In this document: piece by piece, positions 25,354-34,535 of the stretch
Position numbering within the stretch: position 1 is the stretch's first letter
Layout of the letters: each line of letters starts with the position of its first letter
From: JACQFZ01 sp041485885
GTDB taxonomy: Bacteria; Pseudomonadota; Gammaproteobacteria; Acidiferrobacterales; Sulfurifustaceae
Assembly: GCA_041485885.1 (NCBI GenBank)
Contig: JBGPKL010000007.1
Location: 1 to 64,000 of the forward strand
DNA: 64,000 nt
Direction: 5' to 3'
Position numbers and translations under genes: made by a program
The notes under the pieces: model-generated
Seen by the model: the letters and a program-made list of their open reading frames with translations, nothing else
Told to the model about the DNA's origin: nothing
Databases searched by the model: none

Positions 25354-25755
25354 ATGAAGTACTACGCCGTTGCCGAAATTGACGTCACCGATCGCAGCTG
25401 GGTTCGGGCATAGGTGGACAACGTGACCCGCCTCGTTGAGCGGGCCGGCGGCCGCTACTTGGCACGTACGTCGCGCATCGAAAAGATCGAGGGCGAGCGA
25501 AAGACACCGCAAATATTTCTGATTATTGAATGGCCTTCCAAAGATATTGCAGACACTTTCTATGCGAGTGCTGAGTACGGACCGTATCGTCAAAGGCGGA
25601 TAGACGGAGCTAGGAACGAGTTTGTGCTGGTTGCGGGAGAAGACGTCAACAAAGTCGCACGAATCGCTGACTACCGGGGTCGGCGCGATGCACTCGCTTC
25701 GCGCCGCAGCAGACCTGGCCCTACAATGACGCTGTTATCCCGGGAGGTGGTATGA
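25354..25755 (+). pseudogene. DUF1330 gene interrupted by an amber codon
   Basis: An ATG at 25354 behind an AGGAG sequence opens MKYYAVAEIDVTDRSWVRA, then TAG at 25411-25413, then in the same frame VDNVTRLVERAGGRYLARTS and the rest of a normal DUF1330 protein (IFLIIEWPS, YRQRRIDGARNEFVLVAGED). Family members have Tyr where the TAG stands, so one base change explains it. A fragment could start at GTG 25414 but would lack the first beta strand. The frame ends in an ATGA overlap with the next gene at 25752, so reading past the stop would still matter for coupling. Function of DUF1330 proteins (dimeric alpha/beta barrel) is unknown. Confidence 0.8.
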
Positions 25756-26717
25756 AACGCGGCTGGATACTGCTGGCGCTGGCGTTAGTCGTGGTCCCCG
25801 ACTTTTCGCGGGCACAACAATGGCCCGAGCGTACGGTCAAGATCATCGTCCCCTTTCCGGCGGGTTCGACGCCCGATATTACCGCGCGGTTGATCGCCGA
25901 GAAGCTGCGCGCGCGGTTCGGACAACCGTTCATTGTCGAGAACAAACCAGGCGCCGGCGGGAACATCGGCACCGAAGCGATCGCCAAATCGGCGCCGGAT
26001 GGCTACACGATCGGCGTCTCGATCACCGGGCCGTTGGTGAACAATAAACTCCTGTACAAGAAAATGGGCTATGACCCGTTCAAGGATTTGACGCCGGTCA
26101 CACAGCTCGTTACCCAACCCTCGGTACTCGTCGTTACCAATGAACTTGGCGTTAACAGTGTGCAAGAACTGATTGCGTTGCTTAGGAAAAATCCTGGCAA
26201 ATACAACTACGCGTCTTACGGCAACGGATCCATCTCGCACTTGGCGATGGAGCTGCTCGCGTCGCAGAGCGGCGCCCAGATCGTTCATGTGCCCTACCCC
26301 GGTTCGCCGCAAGCCGTACAGGCGCTGTTGTCGGGAGACGCGAACATGGGTGCGCTGGCGCCGGGGCCGGTGATGCCGCATGTCAAGACCGGTAAGTTGA
26401 AGGCCATCGCTGTGACCAGCGCCGAACGTTTCCCGTTGCTTGCCGACGTGCCCACCTTCAAGGAGAGTGGCGTGCCGAACGTCGAGGCGACGGCGTGGCA
26501 GGGCGTGGTCGTGCCGGCCGGGACACCGCAAGCGATCGTCCGCAAGCTCCATCAGGAAATCTCGGCCATATTACGCACGCCGGACGTCGCCGAGAAACTG
26601 CGCGCGCAATACATGGAGCCGGTCGGCAGCACGCCGGAGAATTTCGCCGCCTTCATGAGGGACGAGCTGGCGCGATGGGAGCCGATCATCCGGCACGGAA
26701 ACATAACGCTGGACTGA
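25752..26717 (+). CDS. Bug-family tricarboxylate transporter substrate-binding protein
   Basis: 321 residues with a signal peptide ending near FSRAQQ. The family pattern is clear: WPERTVKIIVPFPAGSTPDITARL, FIVENKPGAGGNIGTEAIAKSAPDGYT and VTSAERFPLLADVPTFKESG. These periplasmic Bug proteins bind small carboxylates or similar ligands for TctABC-type transport or sensing. No TctA or TctB gene is nearby, as is common for orphan Bug genes in betaproteobacteria. The start codon overlaps the stop of the DUF1330 frame. Confidence 0.92.
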   Translation: MKRGWILLALALVVVPDFSRAQQWPERTVKIIVPFPAGSTPDITARLIAEKLRARFGQPFIVENKPGAGGNIGTEAIAKSAPDGYTIGVSITGPLVNNKLLYKKMGYDPFKDLTPVTQLVTQPSVLVVTNELGVNSVQELIALLRKNPGKYNYASYGNGSISHLAMELLASQSGAQIVHVPYPGSPQAVQALLSGDANMGALAPGPVMPHVKTGKLKAIAVTSAERFPLLADVPTFKESGVPNVEATAWQGVVVPAGTPQAIVRKLHQEISAILRTPDVAEKLRAQYMEPVGSTPENFAAFMRDELARWEPIIRHGNITLD

Positions 26718-26855
26718 ACGCGATGCCGCCGGCGAATTCATCGCCCGCGCGCGCATGATCGTTCTACCCTGTCGAGCAACGGCATCGTCGCGTTGTCCGT
26801 CGGCGGCGCTCGCGGAACGAATTGTTCAGAACTTCCCTAACTCAATCTGCGCGTG

Positions 26856-27839
26856 CTAACGCTTCTTCTTCTCGACCTTGTGGGCGATGGGTTTGAGGGA
26901 CTTGAGATAAGCGGCGATGGCGTCCAAGTCGGCATCGGTGACATTGCCGTAGCCGGCTTCGATCATCTCACCCATCGCGCCGCCCGCGACGTCGCCGTCC
27001 GGCCTGCTGCCCGTCTTTAGAAAGAAGGCAATATCTCGTGCGCTCCATGAGCCGATGCCGGTCGATGGATCGGGGGTGATGTTCGGAGCGAGCTGTCCTT
27101 CCGGACCGTCGGCGGAACCGGCGAAGGCCAGTTCCGGCTTGGGCGCGCCGGCCAGATTGCGCGGCGTGTGGCATTCGGCGCAATGCCCGAGCGCCTGCAC
27201 GATGTAAGCGCCGCGGTTGATCTTTGGGCTCTGGGCTGGGTCGGGACGAAATGGCCCTTCGATAAAGTACATCGCTTTCCAAGCGCCGACGCTGAACCGC
27301 ATGCCGAAGAGTGGGAACAACTTGTGTTGCCGGTTAACGTTGCGCACCGGCGGTACGGTGCTCAGATACGCCCACAAGTCCTTCAGGTCTCGCTCGGTCA
27401 TGCGCGTGAAAGAAGTGTAAGGGAAAGCGGGGAATAAATGCTCGCCGTCCTTGCGCACACCCTGAGTCATTGCACGGATGAAATCCGCCTCGCCCCAGGC
27501 GCCCAACCCCGTGTCCGCGTCGCGCGTGATATTAGCGCCGTAAAACGTCCCGAAGGGAGTCTGGATCGCCCGCCCGCCGGACAAGAACGCACCTTTGTTC
27601 TTGATATCGGTGTGACAGCTACAGCCACCGCTGAGTCGGAACACGTATTCTCCGCGCCTCTCGGCGGTGCTCGCACCGGCCCGATCGGCGGCACGTGCGC
27701 TCAGGTTCGTCAGCGCCAGCAAGACGAGCGCGAGGCAACCGGCACGCCACGTAAAACGGCCGATCCGCGCCGGCGCTCGCAAACGCGGCGCGCGACGGAA
27801 CGTACACCGGGACCCGCAGGGGCGACGGAGATCAGCCAT
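26856..27839 (-). CDS. membrane-associated diheme cytochrome c
   Basis: Up to 327 residues. The Arg-rich first 28 or so may not be translated, since the signal sequence core is WRAGCLALVLLALTNLSARAA. Two haem motifs, CSCHT in GGCSCHTD (with the preceding Gly giving C-S-C-H, so the first Cys lies one residue closer than usual) and CAECH, each head a class I-like domain. The pattern GGRAIQTPFGTFYGANITRD and LAPNITPDPSTGIGSWS is that of cytochrome subunits of alcohol/gluconate/sorbitol dehydrogenases. No dehydrogenase gene is adjacent. The first haem site reads CSCH, not CxxCH, and deserves checking. Confidence 0.8.
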   Translation of the reverse strand: MADLRRPCGSRCTFRRAPRLRAPARIGRFTWRAGCLALVLLALTNLSARAADRAGASTAERRGEYVFRLSGGCSCHTDIKNKGAFLSGGRAIQTPFGTFYGANITRDADTGLGAWGEADFIRAMTQGVRKDGEHLFPAFPYTSFTRMTERDLKDLWAYLSTVPPVRNVNRQHKLFPLFGMRFSVGAWKAMYFIEGPFRPDPAQSPKINRGAYIVQALGHCAECHTPRNLAGAPKPELAFAGSADGPEGQLAPNITPDPSTGIGSWSARDIAFFLKTGSRPDGDVAGGAMGEMIEAGYGNVTDADLDAIAAYLKSLKPIAHKVEKKKR

Positions 27840-27956
27840 ACGATGACTCGCCGGAATCCTCTAACCGTGAATGAGGTCGCTCTCCTAGGAAAGTGTATAG
27901 GCCGGCTCGCGCCGCGCGGCCGTAAAAGTGACCTCACGCAAGGCTGGATCGCGCGA

Positions 27957-27985
27957 GAAACCCCGGAGGCGGATGGCCTCCGGGG
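27957..27985 (-). terminator. intrinsic terminator of the cytochrome c' gene
   Basis: Read on the minus strand, a ten-base stem (CCCCGGAGGC / GCCTCCGGGG, 27961-27970 and 27976-27985) is followed by a short T-run. It lies about 30 nt past the stop codon of the 28017-28499 gene. Confidence 0.75.
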
Positions 27986-28016
27986 GAACGCGGAGCCGAG
28001 GCCGATCTATCCTGTC

Positions 28017-28499
28017 TCACTTCTTCCAAGACTCCTCCTTCGGCTTGCGGAAATCGTCGTGGCAAGATTTGCAGCCACCCGCGACTTTCTTGAACTGGTC
28101 GGCGATCTCCTGCGGGGTACCCGACGCTGCCACTTTTTCCATCTTACCGACCTCGGTGTCGAGAGCTTTTATCTTGTCCTCGAACTTGGCCCAATCCTGC
28201 CACACGACCGGCTTGGCGTCGGTCTTCAAATCCGCCGTCTTTTGCTTGAAGGCGCTGGAGACCATGCCGATGTTGCCGTGAAGAAGCCGGGCATGCTCGG
28301 CGATCCGATCCTTGCTATAGGGCAGTTGGTTCTTGAGGATATCGCCGATGGCGCCACAGTTGGCGCCGTTTGCGGTCATTATTTTCTGCCGGTACTGAAT
28401 GAACGCCTCGTCGCCTTCGGCTCGAGCCGAGCCGAAACCTGACGTTACAAATATAAGAACGGGAACGACGAGCCTGAGCGAGCTTTGCAGGGATTTCAT
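28017..28499 (-). CDS. cytochrome c' (class II)
   Basis: 160 residues with a signal peptide ending near ARAEGD. It is helical throughout with the haem motif near the C-terminus (GGCKSCHDDFRK), the defining feature of class II cytochromes c. Length and the KYRQKIM start of the mature chain agree. Cytochrome c' binds NO in the periplasm and protects against it. GGAGGAG precedes the ATG at 28499, and FNR box 28612-28625 lies 113 nt upstream, matching co-regulation with nirK. A terminator follows. Confidence 0.92.
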   Translation of the reverse strand: MKSLQSSLRLVVPVLIFVTSGFGSARAEGDEAFIQYRQKIMTANGANCGAIGDILKNQLPYSKDRIAEHARLLHGNIGMVSSAFKQKTADLKTDAKPVVWQDWAKFEDKIKALDTEVGKMEKVAASGTPQEIADQFKKVAGGCKSCHDDFRKPKEESWKK

Positions 28500-28611
28500 G
28501 TGAACTCCTCCATGTCATCGAATGTGTTATAGGTGTCGTGACCCGACAGCTTGCGGGAACCGCAAGCCATCATGGCGCGAAAAGTGTACGGGCTCATGAC
28601 GGTGACCAACA

Positions 28612-28625
28612 TTGATCCAGATCAA
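28612..28625. promoter_or_regulatory. FNR/ANR box upstream of cytochrome c'
   Basis: TTGATCCAGATCAA is a perfect consensus match 113 nt before the start codon. It is the rightmost FNR box I found. Confidence 0.8.
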
Positions 28626-29067
28626 TTCACGTGCAGACTCCCGAATGAGTATCTGACTGAACCGATCGGGTTTATGAACTTCTAGCGCCCGAATGCGGGC
28701 GCAGTTTTCTCCGGCGTGTGGATGCGGTTATACGTTGGTCGCGGATCTCATTTACTTTGGATAGGTTGCTTACTTCGCCAGCGTTGGACAACCAGACGAA
28801 CATCATGACGGCGAGTATTCATTACTCCCAGCACGACCGGAGTTAGCCTGAAACCGAAGCAGCAGACAACGCAGACCGCACCTTGGTCGGGATGTGGCGC
28901 AAAGTGATTGATGAGGCGCTTACTCGTAACGACGGTTGTGCGCCAAATTGGGGTGAAATATTCGACGGCCGAGATCGAAGCGTAGACCGGATCTTGGGCA
29001 AGGACCCTATAATGGACTGCGGTTTTATGCTCTCAAACGCGTCGCGCCGCCGCCGCAAGGGCTGACT
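28626..29067. other. intergenic region with no gene seen
   Basis: 442 nt between the FNR box and the exporter operon. Short ORFs here lack ribosome-binding sites and resemblance to known families. The exporter promoter should be in this stretch. Confidence 0.4.
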
Positions 29068-30015
29068 ATGCATCGCACCATCGCACTTCTGCTTGCGGCG
29101 TTTCTCGCCGGCTGCGGAAAAACGTCGAACGATTCCTGGCAGGGCTACGTCGAGGGCGACTTCGTCCTCCTCGCATCGCCTTTCGCCGGACAGTTGCAGC
29201 AGCTCTTTGTACAGCGCGGAGATCGTGTCGATGCCGGCAAGCCGCTGTTCGCGCTGGAGCAGGAGGCGGAGCGCGCGGCGAGGATGGAAGCCGAGGAGCG
29301 ATTGAAGGCGGCGCAGGCACGCGTCGAGAATCTACGCGTGCCGCGGCGGCCGACGGAAATCGACGCCGTCCGCGAGCAGGTGAAGGAAGCGCAGGCTGCG
29401 CTGGAGCTGGCGAAGGCGAACCTAGAACGCGAGGAGCGGCTCCTCAAGGCCGGCTACACGGCGCCGGCGCGCTACGACGAGGCGCGCACGGCCTACGAAC
29501 GCGACACCGCGCGCGTCAACGCAGCGGAAGCGCAGCTCAAGAGCGCGATGATGCCGCTCGGGCGCGACGCGGAGCTTAAGGGCGCCGAACGCGAGGTGGC
29601 GGCCGCGCGCGCGGCGGTCGCGCAGGCGGCGTGGCGCGTGCAGCAGCGGAGCGTGAACGCGCCGGTTTCAGGACTGGTGCAGGATACGTTCTTCGTCGAA
29701 GGCGAATGGGTGCCGGCGGGACGTCCGGTGGCGTCCGTGTTGCCACCGGGAAATGTTAAGGCGCGTTTTTATGTCGCCGAGAATGCGCTAAGCGCACTGA
29801 CGACGGGACGAGCCGTCGAGATCCGCTGCGACGGCTGTCCCGCGCCGCTGGCCGCCAAGATCAGTTATATCTCCGCTCAAGCCGAGTACACGCCACCCGT
29901 GCTTTACAGTAAGGAGTCGCGCGCGAAATTGGTGTTCCTCGTCGAAGCGCGGCCGGAGCCGGCGGACGGCGCGAAGCTTCGTCCCGGTCAACCGATCGAC
30001 GTGAGCTTGAAGTAG
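29068..30015 (+). CDS. HlyD/EmrA-type membrane fusion lipoprotein
   Basis: 315 residues. The N-terminus MHRTIALLLAAFLAGCG has a lipobox (LAGC), so it is probably a lipid-anchored adaptor. A split biotinyl-lipoyl-like domain (YVEGDFVLLASPFAGQLQQL ... VNAPVSGLVQDTFF) surrounds a long alpha-helical hairpin rich in Ala, Glu and Arg (about residues 70-190). It bridges the inner-membrane ABC pump encoded next to an outer-membrane channel. First gene of a three-gene operon, eight bases before the ATPase. The arrangement resembles YbhG-YbhFSR. Confidence 0.9.
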   Translation: MHRTIALLLAAFLAGCGKTSNDSWQGYVEGDFVLLASPFAGQLQQLFVQRGDRVDAGKPLFALEQEAERAARMEAEERLKAAQARVENLRVPRRPTEIDAVREQVKEAQAALELAKANLEREERLLKAGYTAPARYDEARTAYERDTARVNAAEAQLKSAMMPLGRDAELKGAEREVAAARAAVAQAAWRVQQRSVNAPVSGLVQDTFFVEGEWVPAGRPVASVLPPGNVKARFYVAENALSALTTGRAVEIRCDGCPAPLAAKISYISAQAEYTPPVLYSKESRAKLVFLVEARPEPADGAKLRPGQPIDVSLK

Positions 30016-30022
30016 CCCCCCG

Positions 30023-30955
30023 ATGAGCGGCGAGCTTGTCATCGACGTGCAAAATCTGAATAAGTCGTTCGGCGACAAGCACGTCGTCAAAGATTTTTCC
30101 TTGCAAGTGCGGCGCGGCGAGATCTACGGATTCCTCGGCCCCAACGGCAGCGGCAAGACAACATCGATCCGCATGCTGTGCGGCTTGCTGAAGCCGGATT
30201 CCGGACTAGGCACCTGCCTCGGCCACGATTTGATCCGCGAGACGGCGGCCATCAAGCGCGAGGTCGGCTACATGACGCAGCGCTTCTCGCTATGGGAGGA
30301 TCTCAGCATCCGTCAAAACCTCGATTTCATCGCGCGCATGTACGGCATGAAAGATCGCGCCGAGGCGGTGTCCGCCGCGATCCGCCAGCTCGGCCTCGAG
30401 GCGCGCCAAGATCAAGTGGCGGGCGCGCTTTCGGGGGGTTGGAAGCAGCGGCTCGCGCTCGCCGCGTGCCTGCTGCATCGGCCGCAGCTCTTGCTCCTCG
30501 ACGAGCCCACCGCGGGCGTTGATCCGGTGGCGCGGCGCGATTTCTGGCAAGAGATCCATGCGCTCGCGGCGCACGGCGTTTCGGTGCTGGTCTCGACTCA
30601 TTATATGGATGAAGCCGAGCGCTGCCATCGCCTCGCGTACATCGCTTACGGAAAACTTCTCGCCACCGGCACGCCGGACGAAGTCCTGCATCTCTTTCCG
30701 CTCGTGACCTGGGAAGTGAGCGGACCCTCCGAAAAGCTGACGGCGCTGAGCGCGCAGCTCCAGGCGCGGCCCGGCGTCGTGCACGTCACGGCATTCGGTC
30801 ATACGCTGCACGTGACCGGAGAGGACGCGGCGGCGCTTGAGCAAGCGATTGCCCCGTACCGCAACGAACCCGGGCTCAAATGGAAACATGCCGAGTCGAT
30901 CCTCGAAGATGTATTCATTCATCTCATGGCGAAAGCGCCGGACAATTTTTCATGA
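30023..30955 (+). CDS. ABC transporter ATPase, ABC-2 export family
   Basis: 310 residues. Walker A (GPNGSGKTTS), Q-loop (MTQRFSLWEDLS), signature (LSGGWKQRL), Walker B (LLLLDEPTAGVD) and the H-loop (STHYMDEAERC) are all intact. A C-terminal extension of about 90 residues is typical of drug-exporting ABC-2 ATPases. It overlaps the permease start by four bases (ATGA). Substrate unknown; homologous systems export drugs or small toxic compounds. Confidence 0.93.
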   Translation: MSGELVIDVQNLNKSFGDKHVVKDFSLQVRRGEIYGFLGPNGSGKTTSIRMLCGLLKPDSGLGTCLGHDLIRETAAIKREVGYMTQRFSLWEDLSIRQNLDFIARMYGMKDRAEAVSAAIRQLGLEARQDQVAGALSGGWKQRLALAACLLHRPQLLLLDEPTAGVDPVARRDFWQEIHALAAHGVSVLVSTHYMDEAERCHRLAYIAYGKLLATGTPDEVLHLFPLVTWEVSGPSEKLTALSAQLQARPGVVHVTAFGHTLHVTGEDAAALEQAIAPYRNEPGLKWKHAESILEDVFIHLMAKAPDNFS

Positions 30956-32088
30956 GCGAGCGATTCTCCTGGTCACGCTGGGTCGGGATCATTATTAAGG
31001 AGTTCATCCAGCTCAGCCGCGACCGCCTCACTTTCGGCATGATCATCGGCATCCCGGTGATCCAGCTATTGCTCTTCGGCTACGCCATCAACGCGGATCC
31101 GAAGCAGCTCCCGACCGCTGTGCTCGCCGCCGATTCGAGCGAATATTCCCGCACTCTCGTCGCGGCGCTACAGACCAGCGGCTACTTCCGGATCGATCGC
31201 TACGCCGCCAGCGAGGCGGAGGTAGACACGCTGCTCTCGCGCGGCGACGTGCAATTCGCGATCACCATCCCCGAAAATTTCGGCCGCAAACTCGTACGCG
31301 GCGAGCGACCCGTGCTGCTCATCGAGGCCGACGCGACGGATCCCTCGGCCACCGGCAACGCCATCGCGGCGCTCGGTCAACTTGCGAGCGTCGCGCTCGC
31401 GCGCGATCTGCGGGGACCGCTCGGCGATCTCGTACCCTCCGCGTCTCCCGTCGACGTGCGCGTGCACCGCCGCTACAACCCCGAGGGCGTGACCGCCTAC
31501 AACATCGTTCCCGGGTTGATCGGCGTTATTCTGACGTTGACGATGGTGTTGATGACCGGCCTCGCCATGACGCGCGAGCGCGAGCGCGGCACGTTCGAAA
31601 ATCTGCTGTCCACCCCGGCGCTGCCGGTTGAAGTAATGACCGGCAAGATCGTGCCGTACATTCTGATCGGACTGATTCAGGTGACGCTCATCTTCATCGC
31701 CGCGCTGCTGCTATTCGAGGTGCCGATGCAAGGCAGCGCGCTATTGTTGTACGGCGTGATGCTCCTCTTCATCGCGGCCAACCTGACGCTCGGCATCACG
31801 TTCTCCTCTCTCGCGCGCAACCAATTGCAAGCGATGCAGATGACGTTCTTTTTCTTCCTGCCATCGATTCTGCTCTCCGGCTTTATGTTCCCGTTCCGCG
31901 GCATGCCGGAATGGGCGCAGTGGGTCGGGTCGGCGCTTCCCCTCACCCACTTTCTGGTGTTGGTGCGCGGAATCATGCTCAAAGGTAACGGCCTCGCGGA
32001 GCTGTGGCCGCAGATGTGGCCGATCGCCGTCTTCATGCTCGCGGTCATCGCCATCGGCCTGCGCTTTTATAAGCGAACTCTCGACTGA
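30952..32088 (+). CDS. ABC-2 type transporter permease
   Basis: 378 residues from the ATG at 30952, which overlaps the ATPase stop. One N-terminal helix (FGMIIGIPVIQLLLFGYAI) is followed by a large periplasmic domain (about residues 50-170), then five helices containing the ABC-2 signature MTRERERGTFENLLSTPALPVE. It forms the channel as a dimer. Only one permease gene is present, whereas the YbhFSR type has two. Confidence 0.92.
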   Translation: MSERFSWSRWVGIIIKEFIQLSRDRLTFGMIIGIPVIQLLLFGYAINADPKQLPTAVLAADSSEYSRTLVAALQTSGYFRIDRYAASEAEVDTLLSRGDVQFAITIPENFGRKLVRGERPVLLIEADATDPSATGNAIAALGQLASVALARDLRGPLGDLVPSASPVDVRVHRRYNPEGVTAYNIVPGLIGVILTLTMVLMTGLAMTRERERGTFENLLSTPALPVEVMTGKIVPYILIGLIQVTLIFIAALLLFEVPMQGSALLLYGVMLLFIAANLTLGITFSSLARNQLQAMQMTFFFFLPSILLSGFMFPFRGMPEWAQWVGSALPLTHFLVLVRGIMLKGNGLAELWPQMWPIAVFMLAVIAIGLRFYKRTLD

Positions 32089-32146
32089 TCGATCTCCGAG
32101 AAACTTGCTCGCCGCCGTCGGCGCAATGGCGCAAAATAGCCGCCGT

Positions 32147-34495
32147 ATGAACGCACGCGGTTTCATTCTCCAAACAAGCTATCGCGTTATTTCCGAGCCG
32201 AATGGGCAGCGTGCTCCGGTCGTGCATCTTTACGGTCGGCTCGAGGATGGCGAAACGTTTCTCGTGCGCGATTACCGGCAGCGGCCGCACTTCTACATCC
32301 GCGCGGCCGATGCGGAGCGCGCACGTGCGCTCGGCGCGCGGGAGCTACAACTGATCGACAAGCGCACCTTCGATGGCGCGGCGGTATGCCGGATCGAGGT
32401 AGAAACACCGCCCGAGGTGCCGAGCTTACGCGACCGATTGCATAAGGCCGATATCGAAACTTTCGAGGCCGACGTGCGCTTCGCGGTGCGCTACTTAATA
32501 GAGCGCGGTATTAAAGGCGGGTGCGAGATCGAGGGCGAAGCGGCGCCGGGGACCGGTGTCACGTGGATCTTCGACAATCCGACGCTGCGGCCGGCGAGCG
32601 TTCGGATCGAGCCGCGCGTGCTGTCGTTCGACATCGAAACCGATGCCAAGGGCGAACGCCTGCTCGCCATCGCTTTGTACGCGCCCGGTATCGATGAAGT
32701 GTTGATCGTCGACGGCGGCGATCGCCCCATGCCCGAGAACGCCACGCGCTGCGCGGATGAGCTCGCCGCATTCGATGCGTTCTGCGATCGCATCAAAAAG
32801 CTCGACCCCGACGTATTGACCGGCTGGAACATCGTCGATTTCGATCTCAGCGTGCTCGCGCGGATCGCGCAGCGCGTGCATCATCCGTTCACCTTGGGTC
32901 GCGACGCCGGGGCGATCCGCATACGCAAAGCCGAAGGGTATTTCGGTAGCGGCAACGCCGTCATTCCCGGCCGGTTGGTGCTCGACGGCATCGACCTGCT
33001 GCGTGGGGCGTTTGTGCGCATGGACGACTATTCGCTCGATGCCGTCGCGCGCGCGGTGCTCGGCGAAGGCAAGGCCGTAACGGGCGACGTTCACGACCGC
33101 ATCGGCGAGATCCTCCATAATTACCAGCACGATCTCGCCGCTTTCGCGCGCTACGCGCGCACCGACGCACGGCTCGCGTTCGACATCGTTCAGCGGTTGA
33201 ATCTCGTGCAGCTCGCGTTCGCGCGTAGCCAATTGGCCGGTATGACACCGGATCGCGTGGCGGCGAGCATCGCGTCGTTCGACTTTCTCTATCTGACCGA
33301 ACTCGAAAAGCGCGGCATCGTCGCGCCGACGGTGCGCTCCGACGATTCGCGCGTGCACGCAGCACAGCAAGGCGGTCACGTGCTGGAACCCGTGACCGGT
33401 ATGCACAAGAACGTCTGGGTGTTCGATTTCAAAAGCCTGTATCCCAGCATTATCCGCACTTTCAATATCGACCCGCTGACCTATGTGGCGGACCCAGCGC
33501 CGGACACCGATCTGATTCATACGCCGGGCGGCGCGTTCCGTCGCGAACCGGCGATCTTGCCGCGCATGCTCGATGAATTGTTCCCGCAGCGCGACGCCGC
33601 GAAAAAATCCGGCGACGACGTAGCGTCGCACGCCATCAAGATCTTGATGAATTCATTCTACGGCGTGCTCGGCACACCCGCTTGCCGCTTTCACAACACC
33701 GCGCTCGCCAACGCCATCACCGGCACCGGCCGCGATCTATTATTATGGTCCAAGCGCTGGTTCGAAGCGGCCGGCTTTAAAGTACTGTACGGCGACACCG
33801 ACAGCCTGTTCATTAGTTCCGGCGCCGACGATCCGGAAAGTGCGCGCGAACAAGGACCGAAGCTTGCCGCTTCATTGACTGGCGCGCTCGATTGCTACGT
33901 TAGCGAGCGCTGGCACGTCGAAAGCCGCTTCGAGCTAGAGTTCGAGAAGCTTTACTTGAAATTGTTCCTGCCGCGGGCGCGCCATAGCACGCGCGGCGCG
34001 AGCAAGCGTTATGCCGGCCTCCTCCATGGCAAGGACACGACCAACGTCGAGTTCATCGGCATGGAAGTCGTGCGGCGCGACTGGACCGACCTTGCCAAAC
34101 GCGTCCAACGCGAGCTCTATCATCGACTTTTCGCCGGCGCGTCTGTCGACGACTATCTCGCCGACATCGTCAAGCAGGTTCGCAACGGTGAGTTGGACGA
34201 CGCACTGATTTATCGTAAGAACTTGCGCAAAGACACCGACGACTACACTGCCACCACACCCCCGCACGTCGCCGCTGCCCGCAAATCGACCCAGCCGCTT
34301 GGCCGGCTGATCAGTTACGTGATGACGACCGCCGGGCCCGAGCCGCTCGACAACGTGCTACATCCGCTCGATCGCGAACATTATATCGAGAAGCAAGTGA
34401 AGTCTGTTGCGGAGCCGGTGCTTGCAACGTTAGGACTCGATTTCGAGCGCGTGATCGGCGATAGCCGGCAGCTGGATCTGCTCGCTCTTCAGTGA
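32147..34495 (+). CDS. polB: DNA polymerase II, B family
   Basis: 782 residues from the ATG at 32147, close to the 783 of E. coli Pol II; an in-frame ATG at 32105 is less likely. The 3'-5' exonuclease motif I is SFDIETD and the exonuclease II region is GWNIVDFDL. Polymerase motif A is DFKSLYPSIIRTFNIDP, motif B is ILMNSFYGVLG and motif C is YGDTDSLFI. Pol II restarts stalled forks and bypasses lesions. No LexA box (CTG-N10-CAG) could be seen upstream. It starts 58 nt past the exporter operon, on the same strand. Confidence 0.96.
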   Translation: MNARGFILQTSYRVISEPNGQRAPVVHLYGRLEDGETFLVRDYRQRPHFYIRAADAERARALGARELQLIDKRTFDGAAVCRIEVETPPEVPSLRDRLHKADIETFEADVRFAVRYLIERGIKGGCEIEGEAAPGTGVTWIFDNPTLRPASVRIEPRVLSFDIETDAKGERLLAIALYAPGIDEVLIVDGGDRPMPENATRCADELAAFDAFCDRIKKLDPDVLTGWNIVDFDLSVLARIAQRVHHPFTLGRDAGAIRIRKAEGYFGSGNAVIPGRLVLDGIDLLRGAFVRMDDYSLDAVARAVLGEGKAVTGDVHDRIGEILHNYQHDLAAFARYARTDARLAFDIVQRLNLVQLAFARSQLAGMTPDRVAASIASFDFLYLTELEKRGIVAPTVRSDDSRVHAAQQGGHVLEPVTGMHKNVWVFDFKSLYPSIIRTFNIDPLTYVADPAPDTDLIHTPGGAFRREPAILPRMLDELFPQRDAAKKSGDDVASHAIKILMNSFYGVLGTPACRFHNTALANAITGTGRDLLLWSKRWFEAAGFKVLYGDTDSLFISSGADDPESAREQGPKLAASLTGALDCYVSERWHVESRFELEFEKLYLKLFLPRARHSTRGASKRYAGLLHGKDTTNVEFIGMEVVRRDWTDLAKRVQRELYHRLFAGASVDDYLADIVKQVRNGELDDALIYRKNLRKDTDDYTATTPPHVAAARKSTQPLGRLISYVMTTAGPEPLDNVLHPLDREHYIEKQVKSVAEPVLATLGLDFERVIGDSRQLDLLALQ

Positions 34496-34535
34496 AGCGC
34501 GAGTTGCTTTGTCTCGGATGTATAGAGCAGCGCTT

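Noticed and set aside
32495..33631. 378-residue leftward ORF
   Set aside because: Antisense shadow of polB, without family resemblance or start signals.
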